This document shows, in pieces, positions 40,726-49,061 of a stretch of DNA of 64,000 bases. Where the stretch lies: positions 51,167 to 115,166 of the forward strand of contig JAQUKH010000004.1 of NCBI GenBank assembly GCA_028719205.1, in the 5' to 3' direction. The translations under genes and the position numbers were made by a program. This stretch comes from a bacterium (GTDB lineage: Bacteria > JACRDZ01 > JAQUKH01). Within the stretch, counting starts at the first letter, position 1. Each line of letters begins with the position of its first letter. The notes beneath the pieces were generated by a model that searched no databases, had not been told where the DNA came from, and was given only the letters and a program-made list of their open reading frames with translations.

Positions 40726-41930
40726 TTTTTTCCTCCTCTCACAGTTTCAATATTAACAATAACCTTCCCACTGCCATTTAAAACCCCTTCCAAGTCATTA
40801 ATAGCCTGTTTCTTGTGGTCAGGGCTCAAATGGCTATATCGTTCGCTCATTGAAATGCTTTTATGCCCCAGCAGTTTTGCAATGGTATAGAGAGGTGTCC
40901 CCTGAATTGCCAGCCAGCTTGCGAAGCTGTGGCGCAGGCTATGGAAAACTAATCGCTGACGTGTATCTGAAATGCCGTCATTCATTTTTAATCGGTTTAC
41001 AATCCTATTGAAATCGTTTGCTACTTCATTAATCTTATTGCCTCTTTTATCAGTAAAGATAAGACAGTTTAAATCAGAGGGCATCCGGCGTTTAAATATT
41101 TCTCGAGTTTTTTCAGTCATTGGAGCATAACGTGTTTCGGTATTTTTTGTATCTCTTAATGTAATCAGTCCATTTTCAAAATCAATATCACAACCTTTGA
41201 GATTGAAAATTTCTCCGGCTCTTGAGCCGGTATGAAGTGATATAAGAGCTATATCATGGAGTTTCGGATCTTTGAGTTCTATATATTCAGTCTTATGTCT
41301 GCAATCTCGTTTAAGTTCTTTCAAGAGAATATTTGCTTCCTCAAATGATAAAAATCGACTACGGGCATTTTGAATAACAGGCATTTTTATTTTTTTAACA
41401 GGATTCTGCCCCTGATAAAGATTCCAGTCCATAGCTTTATTGTACATAGCCCGAATTAGCCCTAAACAATGGGAAATGGTTTTAGGCGCACTTCCGGCCT
41501 TTGTCATATCAGATTTCATTCGCTCTAAATCAAAAGGGGAAATTTCATTAAGACGTTTGTCTTCAAAACGGACTTTGATTTGATTTTCATAACGGCTTTT
41601 GTCATCCTTACCCCCTCCAGTCTTAAAGCTCGCTGACCAATCAAGATATTTTTCGGCTAGAATTTTTATAGTAATTGCTTTCTTTTTTTGATGTGGAAGT
41701 TCTTCCGAGTGGCGGATTGACCGTAACCGTTCCGACCGAACATCACTTGCAAGTTTTATGCTATAACCCTCACTTAACCATCCAACTTTTTCCCATTTCT
41801 TTTTTCCATTAAACTTATAAGTAATATAATAACAGACATCCGGTTTTCTTTTATAAATGCGGATTTCTGAAACAAGTTCGTAAACTCCTATTTCTTTTGT
41901 CGCTTTTCTTGTCGCTCCTTGCCTTGTCAT
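40722..41930 (-). CDS. int: Tyrosine recombinase integrase
   Basis: 402 residues. N-terminal arm-binding region, SAM-like core-binding domain (about 85-175), catalytic domain with Arg237 (TGSRAGEI), His330 and Arg333 (HSLRHSF), His356 (LLGHKS) and nucleophile Tyr365 (SERYSHL). All catalytic residues are present, so the protein should be active. It lies 210 bp from attR and presumably recombines the 23-bp core. No strong Shine-Dalgarno sequence except GGGAGGTAAAT. Confidence 0.95.
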   Translation of the reverse strand: MTRQGATRKATKEIGVYELVSEIRIYKRKPDVCYYITYKFNGKKKWEKVGWLSEGYSIKLASDVRSERLRSIRHSEELPHQKKKAITIKILAEKYLDWSASFKTGGGKDDKSRYENQIKVRFEDKRLNEISPFDLERMKSDMTKAGSAPKTISHCLGLIRAMYNKAMDWNLYQGQNPVKKIKMPVIQNARSRFLSFEEANILLKELKRDCRHKTEYIELKDPKLHDIALISLHTGSRAGEIFNLKGCDIDFENGLITLRDTKNTETRYAPMTEKTREIFKRRMPSDLNCLIFTDKRGNKINEVANDFNRIVNRLKMNDGISDTRQRLVFHSLRHSFASWLAIQGTPLYTIAKLLGHKSISMSERYSHLSPDHKKQAINDLEGVLNGSGKVIVNIETVRGGKK

Positions 41931-41985
41931 ATTTACCTCCCGGTAATTACAGATTTAAAAATCGCTAAATATATTTTGTTTTAAA

Positions 41986-42008
41986 TTAATTGCTACCCTA
42001 TTGATACC
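41986..42008. repeat. Right copy of internal 23-bp direct repeat
   Basis: Identical to 33424-33446. It lies between the integrase start and attR; may bind the integrase N-terminal domain. Confidence 0.65.
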
Positions 42009-42139
42009 ATCAATTGTGTTTTCAGATGATATTGGGTGAATTTAAACTCAACGATTAAATCTTGTAACTATTATATAACAAAGGCTAAATTATATCAAGT
42101 GATATTTAATGAGGTTATTATGAAAATGGTTATAATGGA

Positions 42140-42162
42140 TTCGAACCCCATTAGTGCTACCA
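42140..42162. repeat. attR: duplicated tRNA-Glu 3' end
   Basis: Exact 23-bp copy of 33337-33359. It is followed by the hairpin TTTTTCGCtttaGCGAAAAA, probably the original terminator of tRNA-Glu. A 29-codon frame with GAGG crosses the site (from 42120) but is likely accidental. Confidence 0.9.
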
Positions 42163-42212
42163 AATTTTTCGCTTTAGCGAAAAAACTTCCCATCCCAACT
42201 CATTTATAGTAT

Positions 42213-42241
42213 TTGACATATCCTGATTACCCAATTATAAT
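42213..42241 (+). promoter_or_regulatory. Promoter of the FKBP operon
   Basis: TTGACA (42213-42218) and TATAAT (42236-42241) with exactly 17 bp between them. Confidence 0.88.
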
Positions 42242-42286
42242 TATTCCCGCTATTTGCAAACTTAGAAAAATAAAAGGAGATAATTA

Positions 42287-42805
42287 ATGAAGAAGTTATT
42301 ATACGTTTTTGGCGCGGTTTTTTTACTTAATGTAGTAAATGTTTCAGCATTTCAACGTATGAGAACAGATAAAAAAAGGGCTGAGGATGCTCAAAAGAAT
42401 CTTAAAGAAGAAGAGGAGTTCCTTAAAAAAAATAAAGATGCAGAAGGAGTTAAAACAACAGCAACCGGATTACAGTATCTTGTTCTAAAAGAAGGAGAAG
42501 GAGAAATCCCAACCGCGACAGACGAAGTAAAAGTTAATTATAAAGGAACTTTAATCGACGGAACAGAATTCGACAATTCTTACAAAAGAGGCCAGCCTGC
42601 TGTTTTTCCGGTAAACAGAGTTATTGCCGGTTGGACAGAAGCATTACAGATGATGAAAGCCGGAAGCAAGTACAAGCTTTTTATCCCTTCTAAACTGGGA
42701 TATGGCAATTTGGGCGCGGGAAGAGATATTGGCCCAAATCAAATGTTGATTTTTGAAGTTGAATTACTGGGAGTTGAAAAAGATAAAAATGCCGGCAAAA
42801 AATAA
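42287..42805 (+). CDS. Periplasmic FKBP-type peptidyl-prolyl isomerase
   Basis: 172 residues: signal peptide (cleavage after VSA), a helical, charged N-terminal segment (26-55) like the dimerisation part of Mip/FkpA, then an FKBP domain (TGLQYLVLKEGEG, VKVNYKGTLIDGTEFDNSY, FPVNRVIAGWTEALQMMKAG, IPSKLGYG, LIFEVELL). It assists folding of secreted proteins. AAAGGAG precedes ATG. Confidence 0.93.
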   Translation: MKKLLYVFGAVFLLNVVNVSAFQRMRTDKKRAEDAQKNLKEEEEFLKKNKDAEGVKTTATGLQYLVLKEGEGEIPTATDEVKVNYKGTLIDGTEFDNSYKRGQPAVFPVNRVIAGWTEALQMMKAGSKYKLFIPSKLGYGNLGAGRDIGPNQMLIFEVELLGVEKDKNAGKK

Positions 42806-43400
42806 CGGAGGGGAAATCAGGACATTTACCGCGGTATTTCCGGTTATTGTATGCAGTTTAATACTTTCCTCCTGTTCTATGCTTAATAAATTCTCTAAGC
42901 AAAATGAAAATATCAGCCTGTTTTCTGATAAAGCTATTTTGCTGGAATTGCCGTTTGAGGCACAGAAGAAGCCAAATCTATGCGGCCTGGCCTCTGTGGA
43001 AATGCTTACCCGCTATTACGGGATCAGATTAAACGATGTTCAGCGCAATACATTGATTGATGAGGCAGAAAAAAATCAAGGAATTACAGGCACTGCACTT
43101 AAAACTGTGCTGGAAGAGGCAGGATATTTTGTTGCAGTGTTTCCCGGTACCTTAGATCACGAGTCCACAGGCATATACCGCCATCTGGACAGCCGCCGGC
43201 CGCTGATGTTAATGCTTGAAGCAGAAAATGACAAAGCTAACCATTATGTTATATTGACAGGTTACGATCCGGAACGCGACATTATTATAATATCAGATCC
43301 GGGTAAAGGGAGGATCGTTATGTCTCTTGATAATTTTAAAAAGCGGTGGGAGTTATTAAATAATTTCGCACTTCTTGCCATTCCGGCAAATATGCAGTAA
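42789..43400 (+). CDS. C39-like peptidase lipoprotein
   Basis: 203 residues from ATG at 42789 with GGAG upstream, overlapping the FKBP gene by 17 bp. Lipobox ILSSC. The papain-like C39 fold shows Cys in KKPNLCGLASVEMLTRYY, His in DKANHYVILTGYDP and Asp in IISDPGKGR. Related peptidases cleave double-glycine leaders; here it is a stand-alone lipid-anchored protein with no exporter beside it. Substrate unknown. Confidence 0.8.
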   Translation: MPAKNNGGEIRTFTAVFPVIVCSLILSSCSMLNKFSKQNENISLFSDKAILLELPFEAQKKPNLCGLASVEMLTRYYGIRLNDVQRNTLIDEAEKNQGITGTALKTVLEEAGYFVAVFPGTLDHESTGIYRHLDSRRPLMLMLEAENDKANHYVILTGYDPERDIIIISDPGKGRIVMSLDNFKKRWELLNNFALLAIPANMQ

Positions 43401-43452
43401 GATAGCGTGAGAATAAACAATAATCCTAAACTAATTAAGTAGGAGATACTCT

Positions 43453-43863
43453 ATGAGAATTATGAAATGTATCCTTATTTGTTTTATTGTTGTAAGCCTT
43501 ACATTGCAGGGATTTCTAAGATCAGTTTTTGCCGCCGGATCCACCGAGTTTTCGTTAAAAGTAAAACCATTAACAATGAATGAACAGGTTTTCCTGAAGA
43601 CTATAGAGGCAAAAACACACGGCCTATTGAATCAGTCGGCAGGTGCATACTATGATCAAAAATTGGAAAATCAGATAAAACTGCCGCGTAAAGACAATCC
43701 AAACTCAGTTTCTCTGGGGCATGCTATACTGGGAGGCGCTATGATTGGCGCGTTTTTTGGTGTGTTGGCCAGTTCGGGAGATGCCGGATCAGTTAAAAAA
43801 TCTGCATGGAAAGGGGCGTTATTCGGGGTCGTTACCATATCGATACTTTATTATGTGTTTTAA
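43453..43863 (+). CDS. Unknown small exported protein with Gly-rich helix
   Basis: 136 residues. Signal peptide cleaved after VFA; a polar middle (30-80); then a Gly/Ala-rich hydrophobic segment (HAILGGAMIGAFFGVLASSG) and a second hydrophobic end (GALFGVVTISILYYVF). The glycine pattern resembles Gly-zipper membrane segments. It follows the C39-like gene by 52 bp with GTAGGAGA and may share its operon. Family not recognised. Confidence 0.6.
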   Translation: MRIMKCILICFIVVSLTLQGFLRSVFAAGSTEFSLKVKPLTMNEQVFLKTIEAKTHGLLNQSAGAYYDQKLENQIKLPRKDNPNSVSLGHAILGGAMIGAFFGVLASSGDAGSVKKSAWKGALFGVVTISILYYVF

Positions 43864-43953
43864 ATGCTTTCCCAAATCCTTCGCCAGTTCCTTTTCATTT
43901 TCTGAATGGAACAGTTCTCCTTTTCCTCCGCCTATTTGCTCCATATTCTATTT

Positions 43954-44151
43954 TTAATTGTTTGTCATAAAATCATATACATCCATCTCTTTATCACAGC
44001 ATGTCAAATCGTAGGTATCCATACATTCACAGGACTCATACATACTTACTTCCATACCGCATTCTTTACAGATATAACGGCCTCCTCTTTTGAACTTTGC
44101 AGCCTTCTTGCCCTCATCGGTCTTCTTTGTTTTGATATTTTTCCTTTCCAT
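43954..44151 (-). CDS. Small zinc-ribbon / desulforedoxin-like protein
   Basis: 65 residues with a Lys-rich N-terminus and a Cys set Cys28-x2-Cys31, Cys41-x-Cys43, Cys51-Cys52 (YICKECGMEV ... LTCCDKEM). The CxxCG...CC layout resembles the N-terminal FeS4 domain of desulfoferrodoxin and small zinc ribbons. AAGGAGG precedes ATG. Metal and role unknown. Confidence 0.65.
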   Translation of the reverse strand: MERKNIKTKKTDEGKKAAKFKRGGRYICKECGMEVSMYESCECMDTYDLTCCDKEMDVYDFMTNN

Positions 44152-44287
44152 TTTTTTAACCTCCTTGTTAATAATAAATATTACCTGTTATTTATATACA
44201 AATAAACAATTTTACGCAATAGTCTGATTCCACTATTTATTGACTTTTAAACACTATGCTTAAATATTTTATTTGAGTTTTTTATTA

Positions 44288-44365
44288 TGATATAATATTC
44301 AGAGTTTTGTAGCACCGGAGACAGGACAACTTTAAAAAATCGAAAAAGTATTTGTGATTTAATAT
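44288..44365 (+). promoter_or_regulatory. Candidate promoters of the glycosyltransferase-like gene
   Basis: An extended -10 (TGA-TATAAT, 44288-44296) lies about 75 nt upstream, and a TAATAT at 44360-44365 is 6 nt before the ATG. No Shine-Dalgarno sequence is present, so the second could yield a leaderless message. Confidence 0.4.
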
Positions 44366-44371
44366 CCTAAA

Positions 44372-46324
44372 ATGAACCTGCATAAGTTTCAGATATCTAG
44401 ATCTGTTAAAAATTTGAATAAAAATAACTTAATAAAATATACTCTTATTTTCTTGATTTTTTTCATTGGTATTATTGCCGGTATCTTTTTTTGGGAGAAA
44501 ATAAAACTTGCTTATCAAAATCCATTGGAAATAAAGGGATTTCTTGCCAGAAAAAAATTTAATCCGGCGAATAATACCATTAGGTTTATTTTTTTTATAT
44601 TTTGCCCAAGCATATTATTATTTATAACATATACAATAAATCATTACTTTTTCAAAAAAATTAATGATATATGCTTTAATTCCAGTAATAACATCCCGAA
44701 AAACCAGCCGTATGTTTTCACTTTTCTAAACAATAAAATAATTATAATTTTTTATATCTTATTTACAATAGTAAGCACAATAAGCTTTTTGCCCGCATTG
44801 GGTACAGTTGATACCTTTCACGAAGGAGAATCGATGGGCCCGGCTATCTCCTACATTAATGGGCAGGCTCCATATAAGGATTTTTTATTCCTTCATGGTA
44901 TTTATCAGGACCCGCTGCGTTCTGTAACAGCCTTTAAGCTGTTTGGAAAATCAATCGGTTCAGTAAGAACATTAAGTTCAATCGAAGGAATAATATTATC
45001 TCTTTTAATGTGTATTTTCCTGATAAAATTATTTTCCGGAAATTATATATATTATTTTAGCGCATCTTTAATATTAATTTTAATACAATCGGAATATATA
45101 TTTTGGGCCCCGATGTTAATAGATATCCCGCAATTAATAAATGTTCCCACAAGAGATATAACTACCTTTGCCTTTCTTATTACTATTCTATTATTGAAGG
45201 AGCTTATTGATACTGATAGTTATAAAACAGCTACAGGGAGACTCTCCCTTTTAATTTTTCTTTTTTCTTTTATTCCATTGGTATCCTTTTGCTATTCCGT
45301 TGACAGAGGTTTTTATTTATCTGCGGCTTATTTAATTATATCGCCGATTCTGTATTTTTCTTTTTTCCGCAAAAGCATTTCCAGTATATATTATATTATC
45401 TATTCGTTTTTGGGCATATTATCTGCGGCAATAGTTTCAGGCCTATTGTTAAAATGGCACTTCCTCGAATTTTTTCAATTTACATTCCTGACAATGCCCA
45501 AATATAAGGAATTACTGGACGGATTTATTTATCATATTGACAGGCCGAGTTTTTTGTTTATATGTATTCTTATAGCAGTTAATACCTATTGGATCACATA
45601 TAAATTTACGCAGGTATTTCACATAAATAACAGGAAATTATTTAGTTCAATCAAAATTTTTGCGCAAAATTATCTGATTGAATTTTGTTTATTACTATTG
45701 TCAGTTTTTACTTTTAGAAATGCGTTAGGCCGTTCAGACTGGGGCCATATTGTTTACAGCTCTGTAATTACTTATATTTTATTCATCTATATTATAATAA
45801 AACATTGTTTCCATAATTTTTTCCACGAATATATATTTAATAGAAAATTTGAATACATATTTTCTGCTTTAATTATATTTATCTTTGGCATCTACAGTTA
45901 TAGAGTTTTTCACAGGGATTTAAACAAAGAAATATTTCCATTTAAAATTGAAGATTCAAAATTTATTCCTGGTAATTATAAGGAAACAATTTTATTTTTG
46001 AAAAACAACCTTAATAATAATGAGGAATTTTTCACTATGACATCCGAAGCAATATGGTATTATTTTATTGATAAACCTTGCCCAACAAGATTTTCCGTGG
46101 TATGGTTTGCTGTTCCATATTTTTATCAGGATGAAATAGTTGATGATCTGAAAAAAAAGAACGTGAAATATGTTCTTTACAAGAATGATTATTGGGCAAA
46201 TAATATCGATGGAATTAATAACGAAAGAAGATTACCAATAGTTGTTGATTACTTAAAACAGAATTATGTGTTTTTTAAAAAAATAGATGACAATGAAATT
46301 TGGATAAAAAATGAAAAGCCGTAA
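44372..46324 (+). CDS. Polytopic membrane protein, GT-C glycosyltransferase-like
   Basis: 650 residues with about twelve membrane helices and a C-terminal soluble part (about 540-650). The first large loop has VDTFHEGESMGPAISYINGQ and FLHGIYQDPL, where acidic and His residues sit as in the catalytic first loop of GT-C (PMT/ArnT-like) enzymes. They use lipid-linked sugars on the outer face of the membrane. Very low GC. It overlaps the FAD oxidoreductase gene by 14 bp, so the two probably act on one glycan or lipid pathway. Confidence 0.65.
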   Translation: MNLHKFQISRSVKNLNKNNLIKYTLIFLIFFIGIIAGIFFWEKIKLAYQNPLEIKGFLARKKFNPANNTIRFIFFIFCPSILLFITYTINHYFFKKINDICFNSSNNIPKNQPYVFTFLNNKIIIIFYILFTIVSTISFLPALGTVDTFHEGESMGPAISYINGQAPYKDFLFLHGIYQDPLRSVTAFKLFGKSIGSVRTLSSIEGIILSLLMCIFLIKLFSGNYIYYFSASLILILIQSEYIFWAPMLIDIPQLINVPTRDITTFAFLITILLLKELIDTDSYKTATGRLSLLIFLFSFIPLVSFCYSVDRGFYLSAAYLIISPILYFSFFRKSISSIYYIIYSFLGILSAAIVSGLLLKWHFLEFFQFTFLTMPKYKELLDGFIYHIDRPSFLFICILIAVNTYWITYKFTQVFHINNRKLFSSIKIFAQNYLIEFCLLLLSVFTFRNALGRSDWGHIVYSSVITYILFIYIIIKHCFHNFFHEYIFNRKFEYIFSALIIFIFGIYSYRVFHRDLNKEIFPFKIEDSKFIPGNYKETILFLKNNLNNNEEFFTMTSEAIWYYFIDKPCPTRFSVVWFAVPYFYQDEIVDDLKKKNVKYVLYKNDYWANNIDGINNERRLPIVVDYLKQNYVFFKKIDDNEIWIKNEKP

Positions 46325-47759
46325 CCTGCAAATAAATAGTAAACAGGAAATCTTAATACTTGGGGCGGGCCCTGCAGGAATGTCAGCTTCGTTTGAATTA
46401 CATAAAGCTGCTAAAGCCGCTATGATCATTGAAAAAAACGAATATATCGGCGGATTAGCCGCTACATTACAGTATGGAGAGTTTAAAACAGATATAGGCC
46501 CCCACCGGTTTTTCAGCCACAACAAATATTTATATGATTTAATAGAAGATTTACTTTTGGAAAGATGGATTAAAGTTAATCGATTGACAAGATTTTATAT
46601 TAACGGCAAATTTTTTTTATACCCGATCCAATTAAAAGATGCCTTTAGCAATATTGGCCTTCATAAAACCTTCAAAGTTGCAGCCGATTATTCATTTCAG
46701 AAAATTAAGAATATCCTCGTTGGGAAAAAGGCTGAATCTTTTGAAGAACAGGCGGTCGCTGATTTCGGCAGGATACTGGCTGAGCTAAATATACTTAATT
46801 ATACTGAAAAAATATGGGGATTGCCCTGTTCTGAAATCTCTCCTGACTGGCTGAAACAAAGAATTGAAGGGCTTTCCGTAATGGAAATAATCAAAAAAAC
46901 GCTTACAAGTTCAAAAACAAAAAAAGGCCCTAAAACTTTAGTTGAACAGTTTTATTATCCCGATACAGGAACAAATTCAATTTATGAAAAAATGCAGGAA
47001 AGGATATTAACCGGCGGGAGCATTATTCACCTTAAAAGTTATCCTGTGAAAATATTTCATAATAATAAAAAAATAACCGAGATAATTATGAATATCAACG
47101 GTAATGATCAAATTATAATTCCTGATTATGTTATTTCTTCGATTCCTATCACAGAAATTATTAATATTATGGAACCGAAAGCGCCTGATGAGGTTCTAAA
47201 GGCAAATAAAAAATTAAGATACAGGTCACACATATCCCTTTTCATAACACTTGATAAGCCATCTGTTTTTCCCGATCAATGGATATATTTTCCGGATAAA
47301 GAAATACCTTTTTGCAGGATCATGGAACCAAAAAATTTTAGCAAGAAAATGTCTCCCTTATCAAGAACCTCCCTGGTTGTAGAATTTTTCTGCTGGGAAA
47401 ATGATAAAATCTGGAATGCAAACAAGGAAGAATTATTTGATTTAAGTATTAAATGGCTGGAAAAACTTAATTTTATTAAAGAAAAAGAAATTATTGAAGG
47501 ATTTATCCATAAAGAAAAATATGCTTACCCTCTTTATGATCTAAACTATAAAGATCATTTATCAATATTAAAAAATTATCTAAAACAATTCAAAAATCTT
47601 CAATGTATTGGCAGAGCGGGCAGCTTTAAATATAATAATCAGGACCATGCTTTAGAAATGGGAATATTGGCAGCACGGAATATAATAGAAGGGGAAAAAA
47701 ACAATATTGAAGATGTTGGGACAGAACAAGAATATTTTGAAAAAGGATATATAAAATAA
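46311..47759 (+). CDS. FAD-dependent oxidoreductase (amine-oxidase/UDP-Gal mutase-like)
   Basis: 482 residues. The Rossmann FAD motif LGAGPAGMSASFEL with EKNEYIGGLAATLQ (residues 13-50) is followed by TDIGPHRFF, WGLPCSEISPDWLKQRI and a C-terminal CIGRAGSFKYNNQDHALEMG FAD-binding end. This pattern is that of a COG1232-type family often found in polysaccharide clusters, including UDP-galactopyranose-mutase-like enzymes. Reaction not determined. Confidence 0.8.
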   Translation: MKSRNLQINSKQEILILGAGPAGMSASFELHKAAKAAMIIEKNEYIGGLAATLQYGEFKTDIGPHRFFSHNKYLYDLIEDLLLERWIKVNRLTRFYINGKFFLYPIQLKDAFSNIGLHKTFKVAADYSFQKIKNILVGKKAESFEEQAVADFGRILAELNILNYTEKIWGLPCSEISPDWLKQRIEGLSVMEIIKKTLTSSKTKKGPKTLVEQFYYPDTGTNSIYEKMQERILTGGSIIHLKSYPVKIFHNNKKITEIIMNINGNDQIIIPDYVISSIPITEIINIMEPKAPDEVLKANKKLRYRSHISLFITLDKPSVFPDQWIYFPDKEIPFCRIMEPKNFSKKMSPLSRTSLVVEFFCWENDKIWNANKEELFDLSIKWLEKLNFIKEKEIIEGFIHKEKYAYPLYDLNYKDHLSILKNYLKQFKNLQCIGRAGSFKYNNQDHALEMGILAARNIIEGEKNNIEDVGTEQEYFEKGYIK

Positions 47760-47783
47760 TAAAATGTTATTTTCCCCGATGGC

Positions 47784-48944
47784 TCATTTATAAAAAACAA
47801 TATTATCATAATCCACATCATCACCATCGCTGGGCGGTTCATCTATGATATTTATTTCCTTAATAGGAGCCCCGGTTGAGACAATGCCCATAAATGCCCT
47901 GTATTGCGTATATTCTCCTGAAAGGTTCGCGGTCGCTATTATATTCCCGTTAGGATCCTTGAATTGAAAAGTCGGTTTCATGCTGTCTATAACATCCAAT
48001 CCGACAGCTTTAACGGCAGTATTAAACGTAATAATTAAATTATCATGCTGGTAATAAATTTGCTGCGGATCAAAAGGAAAATTTCCGACTGAAAGCGATT
48101 TGCTGGTATTCCAGAAAAGCCCTCCCGGCGCTATATATAAAGGATACCCCTGCGGATTTGAAAAAGTCAAGCCTTTATAAGCATAATAAGCGCTGTTAAA
48201 AACCGGTGCTCCGGCGGTAGTATTTCCTGAAGCGGCTGGAGCATCCTCAAAATCAATTAACGTACCTGTCCCTAATGAAACCACGGCGGATTTAAAAATA
48301 TTCGGGTCTGTATAGATCATAAAGCTGCCGGTTATCGTCCCGCCGCCCGTTATTCCTTTATTTATGGTAAATGTTCCATCCGTGCGGTACGCAACGCCAT
48401 TGCGCGTAATTATGGTTTCAAATGTACCTGTAATCGTATTTCCGTTTACGATACCATTTCCCTGGTCGGTGACCGGCCATGAACCATTATCATTTACAAC
48501 TCCACCGTTTATCCATGTAACATTATTTCCACTGACCGTTCCGCTGTTTGAATTAAATACTCCTCTATTCCTTACATTAACTGCTTCCCATTGACAAGTT
48601 GCTGTAATATTGTTATTAGACTGATAAAATGTAATACCTAATGTTCCTGACGCTAACTGAGGATGATCAGGGTCATTTGTCGATGTTTCATTAAAAGTCC
48701 CCTGCCAGTTACCATTAATGTTTATTGGCGCGGGGCCGGTTATACCGCCTCCGGTATATCCTCCGCCTGTATTCCCACCACCGGTATAACCTCCGCCGGT
48801 TGTGCCGCCGCCGGTATAACCTCCGTTTGTATTAGTATTCCCCGTGGGATTATTATTGTCCCCCGGGAGTGTGCAGCCATGAAATACCATTATTGAAACA
48901 AAACATAAAAATATCGAAATTATTTTAAATTTTTTATATGACAT
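47784..48944 (-). CDS. Large lipoprotein with GGGYTGGG repeats
   Basis: 386 residues from the ATG at 48944, 7 nt after GGAGGA (a GTG at 48950 is less well placed). Lipobox VFHGC. Residues about 40-72 are a low-complexity linker of GGGYTGGG/GGGNTGGG units. Then two beta-rich domains: a lipocalin-like one (INGNWQGTFNETS) and a C-terminal one (GTLIDFEDAP, YYAYKGLTFSN, KAVGLDVI) like DUF-type carbohydrate-binding or PEP-CTERM sorting companion domains. Surface protein of unknown role. Confidence 0.75.
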   Translation of the reverse strand: MSYKKFKIISIFLCFVSIMVFHGCTLPGDNNNPTGNTNTNGGYTGGGTTGGGYTGGGNTGGGYTGGGITGPAPININGNWQGTFNETSTNDPDHPQLASGTLGITFYQSNNNITATCQWEAVNVRNRGVFNSNSGTVSGNNVTWINGGVVNDNGSWPVTDQGNGIVNGNTITGTFETIITRNGVAYRTDGTFTINKGITGGGTITGSFMIYTDPNIFKSAVVSLGTGTLIDFEDAPAASGNTTAGAPVFNSAYYAYKGLTFSNPQGYPLYIAPGGLFWNTSKSLSVGNFPFDPQQIYYQHDNLIITFNTAVKAVGLDVIDSMKPTFQFKDPNGNIIATANLSGEYTQYRAFMGIVSTGAPIKEINIIDEPPSDGDDVDYDNIVFYK

Positions 48945-49061
48945 GATCACTCCTCCTTTTGATAACTATTTATTCTATTTATATATATGCTCTAAATAGA
49001 AAATCGTTAAGTGTGAAAAATATCAGCGATCCAGGTAAATATTATCGGCTTATTAGATTTT

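Larger units (their letters stand above)
33337..42162. mobile_element. 8.8-kb integrative element in tRNA-Glu
   Basis: The last 23 bases of tRNA-Glu (33337-33359) recur exactly at 42140-42162; with one mismatch the match is 28 bp. Between them lie a tyrosine integrase beside the right end, an AlpA-like gene, phage-type replication genes, a DUF4062-GHKL ATPase, two lipoproteins, an unknown HTH/Cys protein and structured non-coding segments. No virion, packaging or conjugation gene is seen. It resembles a replication-proficient integrative element or phage-satellite-like island that depends on others for transfer. Confidence 0.9.

Noticed and set aside
42120-42209. 29-codon ORF crossing attR with a GAGG site
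   Set aside because: It reads through the tRNA duplication and terminator hairpin; most likely accidental.
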